Origin: Streptomyces sp. CB03234
GTDB lineage: Bacteria > Actinomycetota > Actinomycetes > Streptomycetales > Streptomycetaceae
Reading direction: 5' to 3'
Assembly: GCF_001905885.1 (NCBI RefSeq)
Contig: NZ_LIYH01000001.1
Coordinates: 248,001 to 312,000, forward strand
Length of the DNA: 64,000 nucleotides
Part shown: one piece after another, positions 15,088-24,205 of the stretch
Layout: each line of letters opens with the position of its first letter
Position numbering within the stretch: position 1 is the first letter of the stretch
Program-made: the position numbers and the translations under genes
Notes under the pieces: generated by a model
What the model was told of the DNA's origin: nothing
The model's database searches: none
Seen by the model: only the letters and a program-made list of their open reading frames with translations

Positions 15088-15609
15088 ATGGCCGGTCACG
15101 AAATCCCTGAACCCGCGGACCGCAGGCAGGTCGCCGATTCCCCGGTCGACCCCCTCGCGGCGGACGAGACGCGCCACTCCTGCGATCCCGCCTTCCAGCA
15201 CGGGGTGGTCGTCGGCTTCGACGGCTCGACCTCCAGTGAGCGGGCGCTCGCGTACGCCATCGGCATGGCCCGGCGGTCCGGCTCGGGCCTGATCATCGTG
15301 CACGTGGCGAACCGGCTGCCCACCACCGTGTGGGCCGGCTGCGAGCCGCCCGTCTTCGTCGACGTACCCGACCACCGCACCGAGGTCCTCGGGCTGGAGC
15401 TGGCCTGCGCGGACTACCTGTCCGAGGTGCCGTGGATCCTCGTCGAGCGCGGCGGCGACATCTGCCACGAGCTGGAGGAGGTCGGCCGCGAGTATTCGGC
15501 CGACGCCATCGTCGTCGGCTCCACGCACGGCATCGTCGGCCGCATCTTCGGTTCGGTCGCCGGACGGCTGGCGCGGCGCGCGCAGCGGCCGGTCGTCGTC
15601 ATCCCGTAG
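15088..15609 (+). CDS. Universal stress protein (UspA family)
   Basis: This 173-residue protein has a single Usp domain starting near residue 38 (GVVVGFDGSTSSERALAYAI), which supplies the first strand and the Asp of the nucleotide-binding site. The C-terminal motif is IVVGSTHGIVGRIFGSVAGRLARRAQRPVVVI. This approximates the GxxGxxxxxxxxGS(V/T) ATP-binding signature, so nucleotide binding is likely. The first 37 residues are a polar extension. The ATG at 15088 has no strong ribosome binding site nearby, so the start is uncertain. It is followed after 150 bp by a permease gene on the same strand. Confidence 0.88.
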   Translation: MAGHEIPEPADRRQVADSPVDPLAADETRHSCDPAFQHGVVVGFDGSTSSERALAYAIGMARRSGSGLIIVHVANRLPTTVWAGCEPPVFVDVPDHRTEVLGLELACADYLSEVPWILVERGGDICHELEEVGREYSADAIVVGSTHGIVGRIFGSVAGRLARRAQRPVVVIP

Positions 15610-15760
15610 CCCTGCTGTTATCCGCCGGTGATACGGCGTCAATTTCCCTCCCCTTGGGCGAAATTCGGCCGCCTCGCGAGGTGGGTTGTGCGCTTGTGAA
15701 GGGTATATCCAGGTGGCTGGGAAGCAGCACAACTGCACATGAGCATGAAGGGAGCCCGCC

Positions 15761-16327
15761 GTGGACAACGACGTCTCTGCGGGGAGCACCACCTCCACTC
15801 TCGGCCATCTCGCACTCGGCCTGACACTGCTGGCGTTCGGCGTAGGCAGCACCGGTGTGATCGACAATGTCGCGGCCTCCGACGCCGCGGTTCTCGCGAC
15901 CTGGGTCGGCGGGGTCGCCCTCTTCGTCGCCGGCCTCTTCGAACTGCGCGCGGGCGACGGCCGTACCGGCACCGCCTTCGCCGGCCTCGGCGCCTTCTGG
16001 TTCGCCTGGGGCACCGGCGAGGGCTCCGGGGTCTCCGCGGAGGCCGGCGGACTGTTCATGGTCCTGTGGGCCATGCTGTCGCTCAGCCTGACGGCGGCCG
16101 CCTCCGGCAGCGGGCTGCTCGGGCAGGGCGTGTACGGGCTGCTGACGCTCTCCCTGCTGCTCTCCGGCATCGGCTCCTTCGCGGACGCCTCCGCCCTCGG
16201 CCAGATCGGCGGCTGGGCCGCCGCACTCGCGGGCCTCGGCGCCTGGTACGGCGCGACGGCGTCGCTCGCCAAGTGGCCCACGTTCCAGGGGCGCGCCGCG
16301 GGCCGGGGTGTGACGGCCACCGGCTGA
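15761..16327 (+). CDS. GPR1/FUN34/YaaH-family acetate/succinate permease
   Basis: This 188-residue integral membrane protein has six predicted hydrophobic segments, starting LGHLALGLTLLAFGVGSTGV and including VGGVALFVAGLFELRAGDGRTG and FAGLGAFWFAWGTGEG, which follow the SatP family pattern. Members import acetate or succinate with protons. The usual N-terminal NPAPLG motif is not present; STLGHLALG stands in its place, as in other actinobacterial relatives, so the substrate is less certain. The GTG start at 15761 follows GAAGGGAGC. Upstream, 15610-15760 is an ordinary intergenic region with lower GC. A strong hairpin terminator follows at 16374. Confidence 0.82.
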   Translation: MDNDVSAGSTTSTLGHLALGLTLLAFGVGSTGVIDNVAASDAAVLATWVGGVALFVAGLFELRAGDGRTGTAFAGLGAFWFAWGTGEGSGVSAEAGGLFMVLWAMLSLSLTAAASGSGLLGQGVYGLLTLSLLLSGIGSFADASALGQIGGWAAALAGLGAWYGATASLAKWPTFQGRAAGRGVTATG

Positions 16328-16373
16328 AGCGGCCACTGAGGCCGGTGCAAGGGCGGCACCGGCCGTACGAAAA

Positions 16374-16417
16374 GGGCGACCCCCGGCGCGTTGGTGGCAC
16401 GCGCCGGGGGTTGCCCC
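16374..16417. terminator. Bidirectional terminator between permease and glmS
   Basis: GGGCGACCCCCGGCGCGT (16374-16391) pairs with ACGCGCCGGGGGTTGCCC (16399-16416) in an 18-bp stem with one wobble and a 7-nt loop. It lies between two convergent genes and is flanked by A and T runs on either side, so it can serve both. Confidence 0.8.
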
Positions 16418-16506
16418 CTTTGCGGCCGAACCGCCGCCGCTCTCGCGGAGGTGGTTGGCCGCCGTGGGGGTTGCTCGATTGTCGCTTCGGACGTCAGGGG
16501 CGGGAT

Positions 16507-18324
16507 TTACTCCACGGTGACGGACTTCGCGAGGTTGCGCGGCTTGTCGATGTCGCGGCCGAGGGCCAGGGCCGTGTGGTAGGCGAGGAGCTGGAGCGGG
16601 ATGCCCATGAGGATCGGGTCCAGCTCGTCCTCGTTCTTCGGGACGATGATCGTGTGGTCGGCCTTCTCCTGCTCCTGGTGCGCGACCGCGAGGATCTTGC
16701 CGCTGCGGGCCTTGATCTCCTCCATCGCGGCCCGGTTCTTCTCCAGCAGGGAGTCGTTCGGGACGATCGCGACGGTCGGCATGGCGGGCTCGATGAGCGC
16801 CAGCGGGCCGTGCTTGAGCTCGGAGGCCGGGTACGCCTCGGCGTGGATGTAGGAGATCTCCTTGAGCTTCAGGGAGGCCTCCAGGGCGACCGGGTAGCCC
16901 CGGACACGGCCGATGAACATCATCGACTTGGCGTCCGCGTACTCGGCGGCGAGCTTCTTGATGTCGTCCTCGCTCTTGAGGATCTCCTGGATCTGGCCGG
17001 GCAGCCTGCGCAGGCCCTCGATGATCCGCTTGCCGTCGGCGACCGACAGGTCACGGATGCGGCCCAGGTGGAGGGCGAGCAGCGCGAAGGCGACGACCGT
17101 GTTGGTGAAGCACTTGGTGGAGACGACGCAGACCTCGGGGCCCGCGTGCACGTACACGCCGCCGTCGGCCTCGCGGGCGATGGCGGATCCCACCACGTTG
17201 ACGACACCGAGCACCCGCGCGCCCTTGCGCTTCAACTCCTGGACGGCGGCCAGCACGTCGTACGTCTCACCGGACTGCGAGACGGCGATGTACAGGGTGT
17301 CGGGGTCCACGACCGGGTTGCGGTAGCGGAACTCGGAGGCCGGCTCGGAGTCGGCCGGGATACGGGCCAGGCCCTCGATGAGCGAGGCGCCGATCATGCC
17401 GGCGTGGTACGAGGTGCCGCAGCCGAGGATCTTCACGCGGCGGATGCCACGGGCCTCGCGGGCGTCCAGGTTCAGGCCGCCGAGGTGCACGGTGGAGAAC
17501 TTCTCGTCGATGCGGCCGCGCAGGACGCGGTCCACCGCGTCGGCCTGCTCCGAGATCTCCTTGTGCATGTAGGTGTCGTGACCGCCCATGTCGTACGAGG
17601 CGGCCTCCCACTCCACGGTCTCGGGCGTCGCGGTGGTCAGCGTGCCGGAGGTGGTGTACGTACGGAACTCGTCGGCCTTGAGGGTGGCCATCTCGCCGTC
17701 GTCGAGGGTGACGATCTGGCGGGTGTGGGCGATCAGCGCGGCGATGTCGGAGGCGACCAGCATCTCCTTCTCACCGATGCCGAGGACGACCGGGGAGCCG
17801 TTGCGGGCGACGACGATGCGGTCGTTGAAGTCGGCGTGCATGACGGCGATGCCGTACGTGCCCTCGACGACCTTGAGCGCCTCGCGGACCTTCTCCTCCA
17901 GGGTCTCGGCCTGGGAGCGGGCGATCAGGTGGGTGAGGACCTCGGTGTCGGTCTCGGAGGCGAACACCACGCCGTCCGCCTCGAGCTTGGCGCGCAGCTC
18001 GGCGGCGTTGTCGACGATGCCGTTGTGGACGACCGCGACCTTGTTCTCGGGGTCCATGTGCGGGTGCGAGTTGATGTCGCTGGGGGCGCCGTGGGTGGCC
18101 CAGCGGGTGTGGGCGATGCCGGTGGTGCCGGTGAAGCGCTTGGGGACGCGGGCCTCCAGGTCACGGACCCGGCCCTTGGCCTTGACCATCTTCAGGCCGG
18201 TGGACTTCGGGCTGGTGATCACCATGCCCGCCGAGTCGTACCCCCGGTACTCCAGCCGCGCCAGACCTTCCAGCAGCAGCGGAGCCACATCACGCTTACC
18301 GATATAGCCGACAATTCCGCACAT
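16507..18324 (-). CDS. glmS: Glutamine-fructose-6-phosphate aminotransferase (isomerizing)
   Basis: This 605-residue enzyme makes glucosamine-6-phosphate from fructose-6-phosphate and glutamine, the first step to UDP-GlcNAc for the cell wall. The N-terminal Ntn glutaminase domain begins MCGIVGYIGKRDVAPLLLEGL, with Cys2 as nucleophile. Two SIS sugar-isomerase domains follow (ILGCGTSYHAG, AVSQSGETYDVLAA; second domain near FIGRVRGYPVALEASLKLKE), and the C-terminus ends in DKPRNLAKSVTVE as in GlmS. Streptomycetes often carry more than one glmS. Its start is 33 bp after the end of a small gene on the same strand, so the two probably form an operon. Confidence 0.96.
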   Translation of the reverse strand: MCGIVGYIGKRDVAPLLLEGLARLEYRGYDSAGMVITSPKSTGLKMVKAKGRVRDLEARVPKRFTGTTGIAHTRWATHGAPSDINSHPHMDPENKVAVVHNGIVDNAAELRAKLEADGVVFASETDTEVLTHLIARSQAETLEEKVREALKVVEGTYGIAVMHADFNDRIVVARNGSPVVLGIGEKEMLVASDIAALIAHTRQIVTLDDGEMATLKADEFRTYTTSGTLTTATPETVEWEAASYDMGGHDTYMHKEISEQADAVDRVLRGRIDEKFSTVHLGGLNLDAREARGIRRVKILGCGTSYHAGMIGASLIEGLARIPADSEPASEFRYRNPVVDPDTLYIAVSQSGETYDVLAAVQELKRKGARVLGVVNVVGSAIAREADGGVYVHAGPEVCVVSTKCFTNTVVAFALLALHLGRIRDLSVADGKRIIEGLRRLPGQIQEILKSEDDIKKLAAEYADAKSMMFIGRVRGYPVALEASLKLKEISYIHAEAYPASELKHGPLALIEPAMPTVAIVPNDSLLEKNRAAMEEIKARSGKILAVAHQEQEKADHTIIVPKNEDELDPILMGIPLQLLAYHTALALGRDIDKPRNLAKSVTVE

Positions 18325-18357
18325 AAAGTGTTGCCCCTCCAGGTTCGTGGTGTGTGC

Positions 18358-18633
18358 TCAGCCGTAGACGATGCGGCGCAGTTGCCGGAGTGAGAGCTCC
18401 GGTGGTGCCACGGCGCGGTGCGGCAGTTCGGCCGCGATGCGTTCGAAGATCGCGGAGTTCACCTCGCCGCCGGACTGCAGTTCGCGGTGGCGGCGGCGGA
18501 CGAACTCCTCGGTCGTCTCGTCGAAGTACGCCAGCACGTCGAGCACCACCCGGGCGGCCTCACCGCGCTGGAGCGCGGTGCTGCGGACCAGGTGGTCGAT
18601 GAGGTCGTCGTGCGACGGGCGGTGTTCGAGCAC
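18358..18633 (-). CDS. Small conserved protein upstream of glmS
   Basis: This 91-residue protein starts at GTG (18631-18633). It is rich in charged helices (HDDLIDHLVRSTALQRGEAARVVLDVLAYFDETTEEFVRRRHRELQ) and has no membrane segment or signal peptide. I do not recognise a functional family. It sits 33 bp upstream of glmS on the same strand, and the order is, from memory, kept in other streptomycetes, which hints at a role linked to amino-sugar supply or to regulation of GlmS. Confidence 0.75.
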   Translation of the reverse strand: MLEHRPSHDDLIDHLVRSTALQRGEAARVVLDVLAYFDETTEEFVRRRHRELQSGGEVNSAIFERIAAELPHRAVAPPELSLRQLRRIVYG

Positions 18634-18774
18634 TCGTAGATATTGAAGGAGTGGGGTGCGGATGGCAACAATCCTGCCCGATATCGGGCAGGAGAGAGGT
18701 GAAGGTAGGTCCGATTTGGTCAGAGTTGCTTGAGAACCGCCTGTTTCGCGGTACGAGTCACCCGGAGATACGAG

Positions 18775-18790
18775 AGTGGTCTACACCTTG
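18775..18790 (+). promoter_or_regulatory. DasR-responsive element (dre)-like site before the hexosaminidase
   Basis: AGTGGTCTACACCTTG matches 12 of 16 positions of the dre consensus AGTGGTCTAGACCACT, with the left half perfect. It lies 85 bp before the start of a secreted GlcNAc-releasing enzyme, a typical DasR target. Confidence 0.6.
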
Positions 18791-18874
18791 ACCGGCCCTG
18801 GGGCGCGCGGTACGGATGGTGACCGTTCGGTTGCACAAGCCCGCAGTTGCGACGCCCGTCGAAGGGACCAGCTT

Positions 18875-20521
18875 GTGACACAGCGCAGAACGTTCCCCCG
18901 CCTCCGCCTCCTCGGTTCGCTGCTCCTCGTCGTGGCCGCCGGGATCACCGGGATCGGGGCCGCGCCCGGCGGGGCCGCGCCCGGCGGGGCCGCGCCTGGT
19001 GGAGCCGCCGCCACGCCCGGCGTGCGGCCGCTCGGCGACATCGTGCCCGTACCCGCCTCCGCACGCCCCGGCGGCAGCCCGTACACCCTCACCGCCCGCA
19101 CCCGGATCCATGTGGACGACGACTCGCGCGAGGCGCGCCGCGTCGGGGCGTACCTGGCGGACCTGCTGCGGCCCTCCACCGGGTACGCGCTGCCGGTCGT
19201 GGACCACGACGGCGGAACCGGCGGCATCCGGCTGCGGCTGAGCGGCCGCGAGGCGGCGCTCGGCGACGAGGGGTACCGGCTGGAGTCCGGGCGCCGGGGC
19301 GTCACCATCACCGCCCGTACGCCCGCCGGGCTCTTCCACGGCGTCCAGACACTGCGCCAGCAGCTCCCGGCGTCGGTGGAGGAGGACACCCGGCAGCCCG
19401 GCCCCTGGCGGGTCGCCGGCGGGACCATCACCGACACGCCCCGCTACGCCTACCGGGGCGCGATGCTCGACGTCTCGCGGCACTTCTTCACCGTCGAGCA
19501 GGTCAAGCGCTACATCGACCAGATGGCGCTGTACAAGATCAACAAGCTGCACCTGCACCTGAGTGACGACCAGGGCTGGCGCATCGCCATCGACTCCTGG
19601 CCCCGGCTGGCCACCTACGGCGGCTCCACCCAGGTCGGCGGCGGCCCCGGCGGTTACTACACCAAGGCCCAGTACAAGGACATCGTCGCGTACGCCGCCT
19701 CCCGCCACCTGGAGGTCGTGCCCGAGATCGACATGCCCGGCCACACCAACGCGGCCCTCGCCTCGTACGCCGAGCTCAACTGCGACGGCATCGCCCCGCC
19801 CCTCTACACCGGCACGGCCGTCGGCTTCAGCAGCCTGTGCGTGGCGAAGGACATCACGTACGACTTCGTCGACGACGTCGTCCGCGAGATCGCCGCGCTC
19901 ACCCCCGGCCGCTACCTCCACATCGGCGGCGACGAGGCCCACTCCACCAGCCACGAGGACTACGTCACCTTCATGGACCGGGCGCAGGCCACCGTGGTGA
20001 AGTACGGAAAGACCGTCATCGGCTGGCACCAGCTCGTCGGCGCCAACCCGGCGGAGGGCGCGCTCGCCCAGTACTGGGGCCTGGACCGTACGAGCGACGC
20101 CGAGAAGGCGCGGGTGGCGGCGGCCGCGCGGAACGGCACCGGGCTGATCCTCTCGCCCGCCGACCGGCTCTACCTCGACATGAAGTACACCAAGGACACC
20201 CCGCTCGGCCTGTCCTGGGCCGGGTACGTCGAGGTCCAGCGCTCGTACGACTGGGACCCGGCGGCGTACCTCCCGGGCGTGCCCGCTTCAGCGGTCGCCG
20301 GTGTCGAGGCGCCGCTGTGGACCGAGACCATCGCGTCGAGCGCGCACATCGACCAGATGGCCTTCCCCCGGCTGCTCGGCGCCGCCGAGCTGGGCTGGTC
20401 GCCGGCCGCGACGCACGACTGGGAGACGTACAGGCAGCGGCTCGGGGGGCAGGGGCCGCGCCTGGAGGCGCTGGGCGTCGACTTCTACCGGTCGCCGCAG
20501 GTGGACTGGCGTACGGAGTAG
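18875..20521 (+). CDS. Secreted beta-N-acetylhexosaminidase (GH20)
   Basis: This 548-residue exported enzyme releases terminal GlcNAc from chitobiose and other hexosaminides. The GTG at 18875 is chosen because GAAGGGA precedes it and it opens a signal peptide (RRTFPRLRLLGSLLLVVAAGITGIG). A threefold APGGA repeat (15-bp period) follows the cleavage region. A GH20b-like N-terminal domain comes next, then the GH20 barrel with RGAMLDVSRHFF, LHLHLSDDQGW and the catalytic Asp-Glu pair in HIGGDEAHS. The Asp-Glu pair implies the usual substrate-assisted mechanism. A dre-like site lies upstream, so DasR control by glucosamine-6-phosphate is expected. A 19-bp hairpin terminator follows 8 bp after the stop codon. 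Confidence 0.95.
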   Translation: MTQRRTFPRLRLLGSLLLVVAAGITGIGAAPGGAAPGGAAPGGAAATPGVRPLGDIVPVPASARPGGSPYTLTARTRIHVDDDSREARRVGAYLADLLRPSTGYALPVVDHDGGTGGIRLRLSGREAALGDEGYRLESGRRGVTITARTPAGLFHGVQTLRQQLPASVEEDTRQPGPWRVAGGTITDTPRYAYRGAMLDVSRHFFTVEQVKRYIDQMALYKINKLHLHLSDDQGWRIAIDSWPRLATYGGSTQVGGGPGGYYTKAQYKDIVAYAASRHLEVVPEIDMPGHTNAALASYAELNCDGIAPPLYTGTAVGFSSLCVAKDITYDFVDDVVREIAALTPGRYLHIGGDEAHSTSHEDYVTFMDRAQATVVKYGKTVIGWHQLVGANPAEGALAQYWGLDRTSDAEKARVAAAARNGTGLILSPADRLYLDMKYTKDTPLGLSWAGYVEVQRSYDWDPAAYLPGVPASAVAGVEAPLWTETIASSAHIDQMAFPRLLGAAELGWSPAATHDWETYRQRLGGQGPRLEALGVDFYRSPQVDWRTE

Positions 20522-20528
20522 GAAAAGA

Positions 20529-20573
20529 GCCGGGGCGCCGCGCGGAGGACCGTACTCCGCGCGGCGCCCCGGC
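20529..20573. terminator. Bidirectional terminator between hexosaminidase and desD
   Basis: The arms 20529-20547 and 20555-20573 are perfectly complementary over 19 bp with a 7-nt loop. The hairpin is preceded by AAAA on the hexosaminidase side and separates two convergent genes. Confidence 0.88.
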
Positions 20574-20583
20574 CGGACCGTGG

Positions 20584-22359
20584 CTACGCGAACCGGGCGA
20601 TCGGGTTCGGCAGCGTACCGACGAACTGGAGCGCGCTCGACGGGTCCGCCAGATCCACCATCTGCTTGTTGTTGCGCAGCTGGAGCCGGTTGAGGCACGA
20701 CAGCGTGAACTCGTCGGCGAACATGTCGTACTGCGCGAACTTGTCCGCCAGCTCCGGCTTCGACTCCTGGTACGCGCGCACGCACTCGGCGACCGTCCGC
20801 CAGAAGTCGTCCTCGTCCAGCACACCCCCGGAGGCGAGCGTCGCGCCCAGGAAGCGGAAGAAGCAGTCGAAGACGTCCGTGAAGACCGACAGCAGCTTGG
20901 TGTCGTCGGGCACGTCGACCCGGATCCGCTCGACCGCCGGCGGCAGCACCGCGTCCGGGTCCATCACCACGATCTCCTCGGCGATGTCCTTGAAGATCGC
21001 CCGCTGGACCGTGCCGCCCTCGATCACCAGGATCACGTTCTCGCCGTGCGGCATCCACGCCAGGTCGTACGCGTAGAAGGTGTGCAGGATCGGCAGCAGG
21101 TACGCGTCCAGGTAGCGGCGCAGCCACTCCGTCGGCGCCAGCCCCGACTCGGCGATCAGCGCGGCCGCGAACGACGCGCCCTCGTGGTCGGTGTGCAGCA
21201 GGGACGCCATGGTCGCCAGGCGCTGGCCCTCGGCGATGGTCGGCACCGGGGACTCGCGCCACAGCGCGGCGAGCATCTTGCGGTACGGGGAGTACCGGTC
21301 GGTCGCGGCCTCGTACTCCAGGTGCCGGTAGCCGACCGCCGCACGCTCACGGATGATCGAGAAGCGGGCCGCCTTCAGGACGTCGTCGCCGTCGATCAGG
21401 TTGGCCAGCCAGTCGTTGATGGCCGGGGTCGCCTCCATGTACGCGGCGGACAGGCCGCGCATGAAGCCCATGTTGAGGACCGAGATGGCCGTCTTCACGT
21501 AGTGCTTGGCCGGGTCGTTCGTGTTGAAGAACGTACGGATCGACTGCTGCGCCAGGTACCGGTCGTCGCCCTCGCCGAGGAAGACCAGGCGCTGCTGGGC
21601 GATCTCGGCGGCGAACGTGACGGACAGCTTGTTCCACCACTGCCAGGGGTGGACCGGCATGAGCAGGTAGTCGGCGAAGTCCAGACCCTGGTCGGCGAGC
21701 GTCTTGGCGAAGCCGTCGACGGTGTCGTCGCCGAGCTCGGCGCGGACGAACGTCTCGTAGTCGATGCCCGCGCCGGCCGTGAAGGTGGTGCGGTCGCGGC
21801 GCGCGGCCAGCCAGATCAGCTGGATGGGGTTGGCCGCCTCCGGCGCGTACGCGTGGTACTCGTCGATGCCGAAGCCGAGCCGCCCGTTGTTGGCGACGAA
21901 GCACGGGTGGCCCTCGGTCATGCCCGTCTCGACGGCCTGGAAGTCCGCCTTGGCCAGTTCGGCGGCCGGGACCTGCGGCTTGGTCGACTTGAACGCCGTA
22001 CCGGAGAGCGTGGAGGAGATCTCCTCCAGGTAGACCGGCAGGATCTCGTCGCTCAGGCCGAGCGAGCCGCGCAGCTCGATGATGAACCGCAGCGCGTCCA
22101 GCGGGAGCTGCTCGGCGCCCTGGTGGCGGCTGATGGAGTCGGCGTCCACCTGCCAGTGGTCCAGGGCGAACCGGTCGGCGGTGAAGCGGTACTCGACCGT
22201 GCCGTCGTCGCTGAGGACGCGGTACCGGTTGCCGCCCAGCGACTCGGGGGTGAGCAGCCGCTCGTGGGTGAACTCGGCGAGGCCCTTGCGGACGAGGAGG
22301 CGGTTGGCGTGCGCCCAGCGGTCGGGCGTGAGGTGCGCGACGGGGTTCATGGGGCTCAT
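20584..22359 (-). CDS. desD: Desferrioxamine synthetase DesD (NIS synthetase)
   Basis: This IucA/IucC-family synthetase of 591 residues uses ATP to join and cyclise three N-hydroxy-N-succinylcadaverine units into desferrioxamine E, or linear variants. The N-terminal region (RVLSDDGTVEYRFTADRFALDHWQ) and the ATP-binding core (HPWQWWNKLSV, QQSIRTFFN, VKTAISVLNMGFMRG, HGENVILVIEGG) fit the family. The ATG at 22357-22359 is chosen because it overlaps the desC stop in ATGA, which indicates translational coupling. It is the last gene of desABCD and ends before a strong terminator. Confidence 0.96.
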   Translation of the reverse strand: MSPMNPVAHLTPDRWAHANRLLVRKGLAEFTHERLLTPESLGGNRYRVLSDDGTVEYRFTADRFALDHWQVDADSISRHQGAEQLPLDALRFIIELRGSLGLSDEILPVYLEEISSTLSGTAFKSTKPQVPAAELAKADFQAVETGMTEGHPCFVANNGRLGFGIDEYHAYAPEAANPIQLIWLAARRDRTTFTAGAGIDYETFVRAELGDDTVDGFAKTLADQGLDFADYLLMPVHPWQWWNKLSVTFAAEIAQQRLVFLGEGDDRYLAQQSIRTFFNTNDPAKHYVKTAISVLNMGFMRGLSAAYMEATPAINDWLANLIDGDDVLKAARFSIIRERAAVGYRHLEYEAATDRYSPYRKMLAALWRESPVPTIAEGQRLATMASLLHTDHEGASFAAALIAESGLAPTEWLRRYLDAYLLPILHTFYAYDLAWMPHGENVILVIEGGTVQRAIFKDIAEEIVVMDPDAVLPPAVERIRVDVPDDTKLLSVFTDVFDCFFRFLGATLASGGVLDEDDFWRTVAECVRAYQESKPELADKFAQYDMFADEFTLSCLNRLQLRNNKQMVDLADPSSALQFVGTLPNPIARFA

Positions 22360-22925
22360 CGGTCGGCCCCCACGGCCGCGTGGAACTGCTCCCGGGTGCA
22401 CACGCTGAGGTACGCGTCCTTCTCCGGCTTGGCTATCTTCTCCACGATCTCGAAGCCGACGGCCTCGTTGAGCGCGTGGACGGCCTTGTTGCGTACGTCG
22501 GGCTCGACGACGACCCGCTCGGTCGCGGGGTCGGCGAACAGCTCCGCCATCACGGCCGTGATGACGGCACGGGTGAAGCCGTGGACGGGTGTGTCGGTCG
22601 GGGCGACCAGGAAGTGCATGCCGACGTCGCCCGGCTGGGCGTCGTACAGGCCGACCAGCTCGACCTTCGACGGGTCGTACCGCTCCATGAGGAACGCGGG
22701 CTTGCCGTCGCGCAGGCCGATGAAGGCGTCGTGGTGCTCATTGGCGGCGATGGCCATGTACTCGCGCTCGACGTCCGCGACGGTGTGGTGCTGCATCAGC
22801 CAGAAGGCGGCCTTCGGGTGCGTGACCCAGCTGTGGACCAGCTCGCCGTCCGTGAGCGGGTCGAGGGGGCGGAAGGTGAAGGTGCCGACATTGGTGGTGG
22901 TGGCGGTGGTGCCGGTGGTGCTCAT
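22356..22925 (-). CDS. desC: DesC acyltransferase for N-hydroxycadaverine
   Basis: This 189-residue GNAT-family (AlcB/IucB-like) enzyme transfers succinyl or acetyl groups from CoA to N-hydroxycadaverine, giving the hydroxamate monomer. A Thr-rich N-terminus (TTGTTATTTN) leads into [19 protein letters not shown]. The motif [10 protein letters not shown] and C-terminal [26 protein letters not shown] are typical of siderophore acyltransferases. Its start overlaps the desB stop (ATGA at 22922-22925) and its own stop overlaps the desD start in the same way. Confidence 0.95.
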   Translation of the reverse strand: MSTTGTTATTTNVGTFTFRPLDPLTDGELVHSWVTHPKAAFWLMQHHTVADVEREYMAIAANEHHDAFIGLRDGKPAFLMERYDPSKVELVGLYDAQPGDVGMHFLVAPTDTPVHGFTRAVITAVMAELFADPATERVVVEPDVRNKAVHALNEAVGFEIVEKIAKPEKDAYLSVCTREQFHAAVGADR

Positions 22926-24205
22926 ACGGCGAACTCCTGGAACGCGATGGACTTCTCGACGGGGTAGTACTCGGAGCCCAGCAGTTCGCCGATGATGTAC
23001 GCGTTGCGGTAGGCGCCCATCCCCAGGTCGGGGCTGGTGATCGAGTGGGTGTGCACGCCGGCGTTCTGCAGGAAGATGCCTCGGCCGGTCGTGTCGATGG
23101 AGTAGTTGCGGGCGACGTCGAAGCGGCCCTGCCCGTCCCAGCGGATGCGGTCCTTGACGGGGTTCAGGAACTCGGGCGTGACGTATTTGTAGCCGGTGGC
23201 GAGGATCAGGCCGTCGGTCTCGATCGTGAAGTCCTTGCCCTGCTCCTCCTGGCGCAGGCCGAGCGTGTACGTGCCGTTCTCGTACGTCGCGGTGTTCAGC
23301 GAGGAGTTGGTGAGCAGGCGCGTGGGGACCGGGCCGCCGAGGTTCTTCTGGTACAGCAGGTCGAAGATGGCGTCGATCAGCTCGCCGTCGATGCCCTTGA
23401 ACAGGCCCTTCTGCTGCGTCTCCAGGCGGTAACGGGTGGCTTCGGGCAGGGCGTGGAAGTAGTCCACGTACTCCGGGGAGGTCATCTCCAGCGTGAGCTT
23501 GGTGTACTCCAGCGGGAAGAAGCGCGGCGAGCGGGTGACCCAGTTCAGCCGGTAGCCGTGGACGTCGATCTCGCTGAGCAGGTCGTAGTAGATCTCGGCG
23601 GCGCTCTGGCCGCTGCCGACGAGGGTGATCGACTTCTTCTTCTGGAGCGCCTCCTTGCTGGGGAGGTACCGCGAGTTGTGGATGACGTCGCCGTCCAGGC
23701 CCTGGCAGGCGTCCGGGATGTACGGCGGGGTGCCGGTGCCCAGGACGAGGTGGCGGGCGCGGAACGTTTCGCCGGCGGTGGTACGGACCGCGTACAGCTC
23801 CTCTTCGGCGTCGTACTCGACCGTCGTCACCGTGGTGGAGAAGCGGACGCTGCTCAGCTTGCCGGCGGCCCAGCGGCAGTAGTCGTTGTACTCGGTCCGC
23901 AGCGGGTAGAAGTTCTCGCGGATGTAGAACGAGTACAGTCGGCCGTTCTCCTTGAGGTACTGGAGGAAGGAGTACGGCGAGGTCGGGTCGGCGAGGGTGA
24001 CGAGGTCCGACATGAACGGCGTCTGGAGGTGGGCGCCTTCGAGGAACATCCCCGAGTGCCACTCGAAGTTCGGCTTCGATTCGAGGAAGACGCCGTTCAG
24101 CTCGTCGATCGGCTCCGTCAGGCAGGCGAGGCCGAGGTTGAACGGACCCAGTCCGATACCGACGAAATCGTGGATGTCACGAGGCGTGGACAAGGTTCTC
24201 TCCAA
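22922..24205 (-). CDS. desB: DesB cadaverine N-monooxygenase
   Basis: This 427-residue flavin-dependent N-hydroxylating monooxygenase (lysine/ornithine N-oxygenase family) converts cadaverine to N-hydroxycadaverine using NADPH and oxygen. The FAD motif is [13 protein letters not shown] near residue 15, the NADPH motif is [14 protein letters not shown] in the middle, and [12 protein letters not shown] is the conserved C-terminal fingerprint. The start is unusual: within the frame only TTG codons (24203-24205, or 24191-24193) precede the conserved core. The gene therefore begins inside the 3' end of desA, overlapping it by up to 29 bp, which implies tight coupling. Confidence 0.95.
   Translation of the reverse strand: MERTLSTPRDIHDFVGIGLGPFNLGLACLTEPIDELNGVFLESKPNFEWHSGMFLEGAHLQTPFMSDLVTLADPTSPYSFLQYLKENGRLYSFYIRENFYPLRTEYNDYCRWAAGKLSSVRFSTTVTTVEYDAEEELYAVRTTAGETFRARHLVLGTGTPPYIPDACQGLDGDVIHNSRYLPSKEALQKKKSITLVGSGQSAAEIYYDLLSEIDVHGYRLNWVTRSPRFFPLEYTKLTLEMTSPEYVDYFHALPEATRYRLETQQKGLFKGIDGELIDAIFDLLYQKNLGGPVPTRLLTNSSLNTATYENGTYTLGLRQEEQGKDFTIETDGLILATGYKYVTPEFLNPVKDRIRWDGQGRFDVARNYSIDTTGRGIFLQNAGVHTHSITSPDLGMGAYRNAYIIGELLGSEYYPVEKSIAFQEFAV

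Noticed and set aside
15739..18393. An 884-residue forward frame
   Set aside because: It is the antisense shadow of glmS joined to an alternative frame of the permease gene; no domain or start signal.
19837..22995. A 1052-residue forward frame over the hexosaminidase end and desD/desC
   Set aside because: It is antisense to desD and desC, which have clear domains, conserved motifs and coupled starts.
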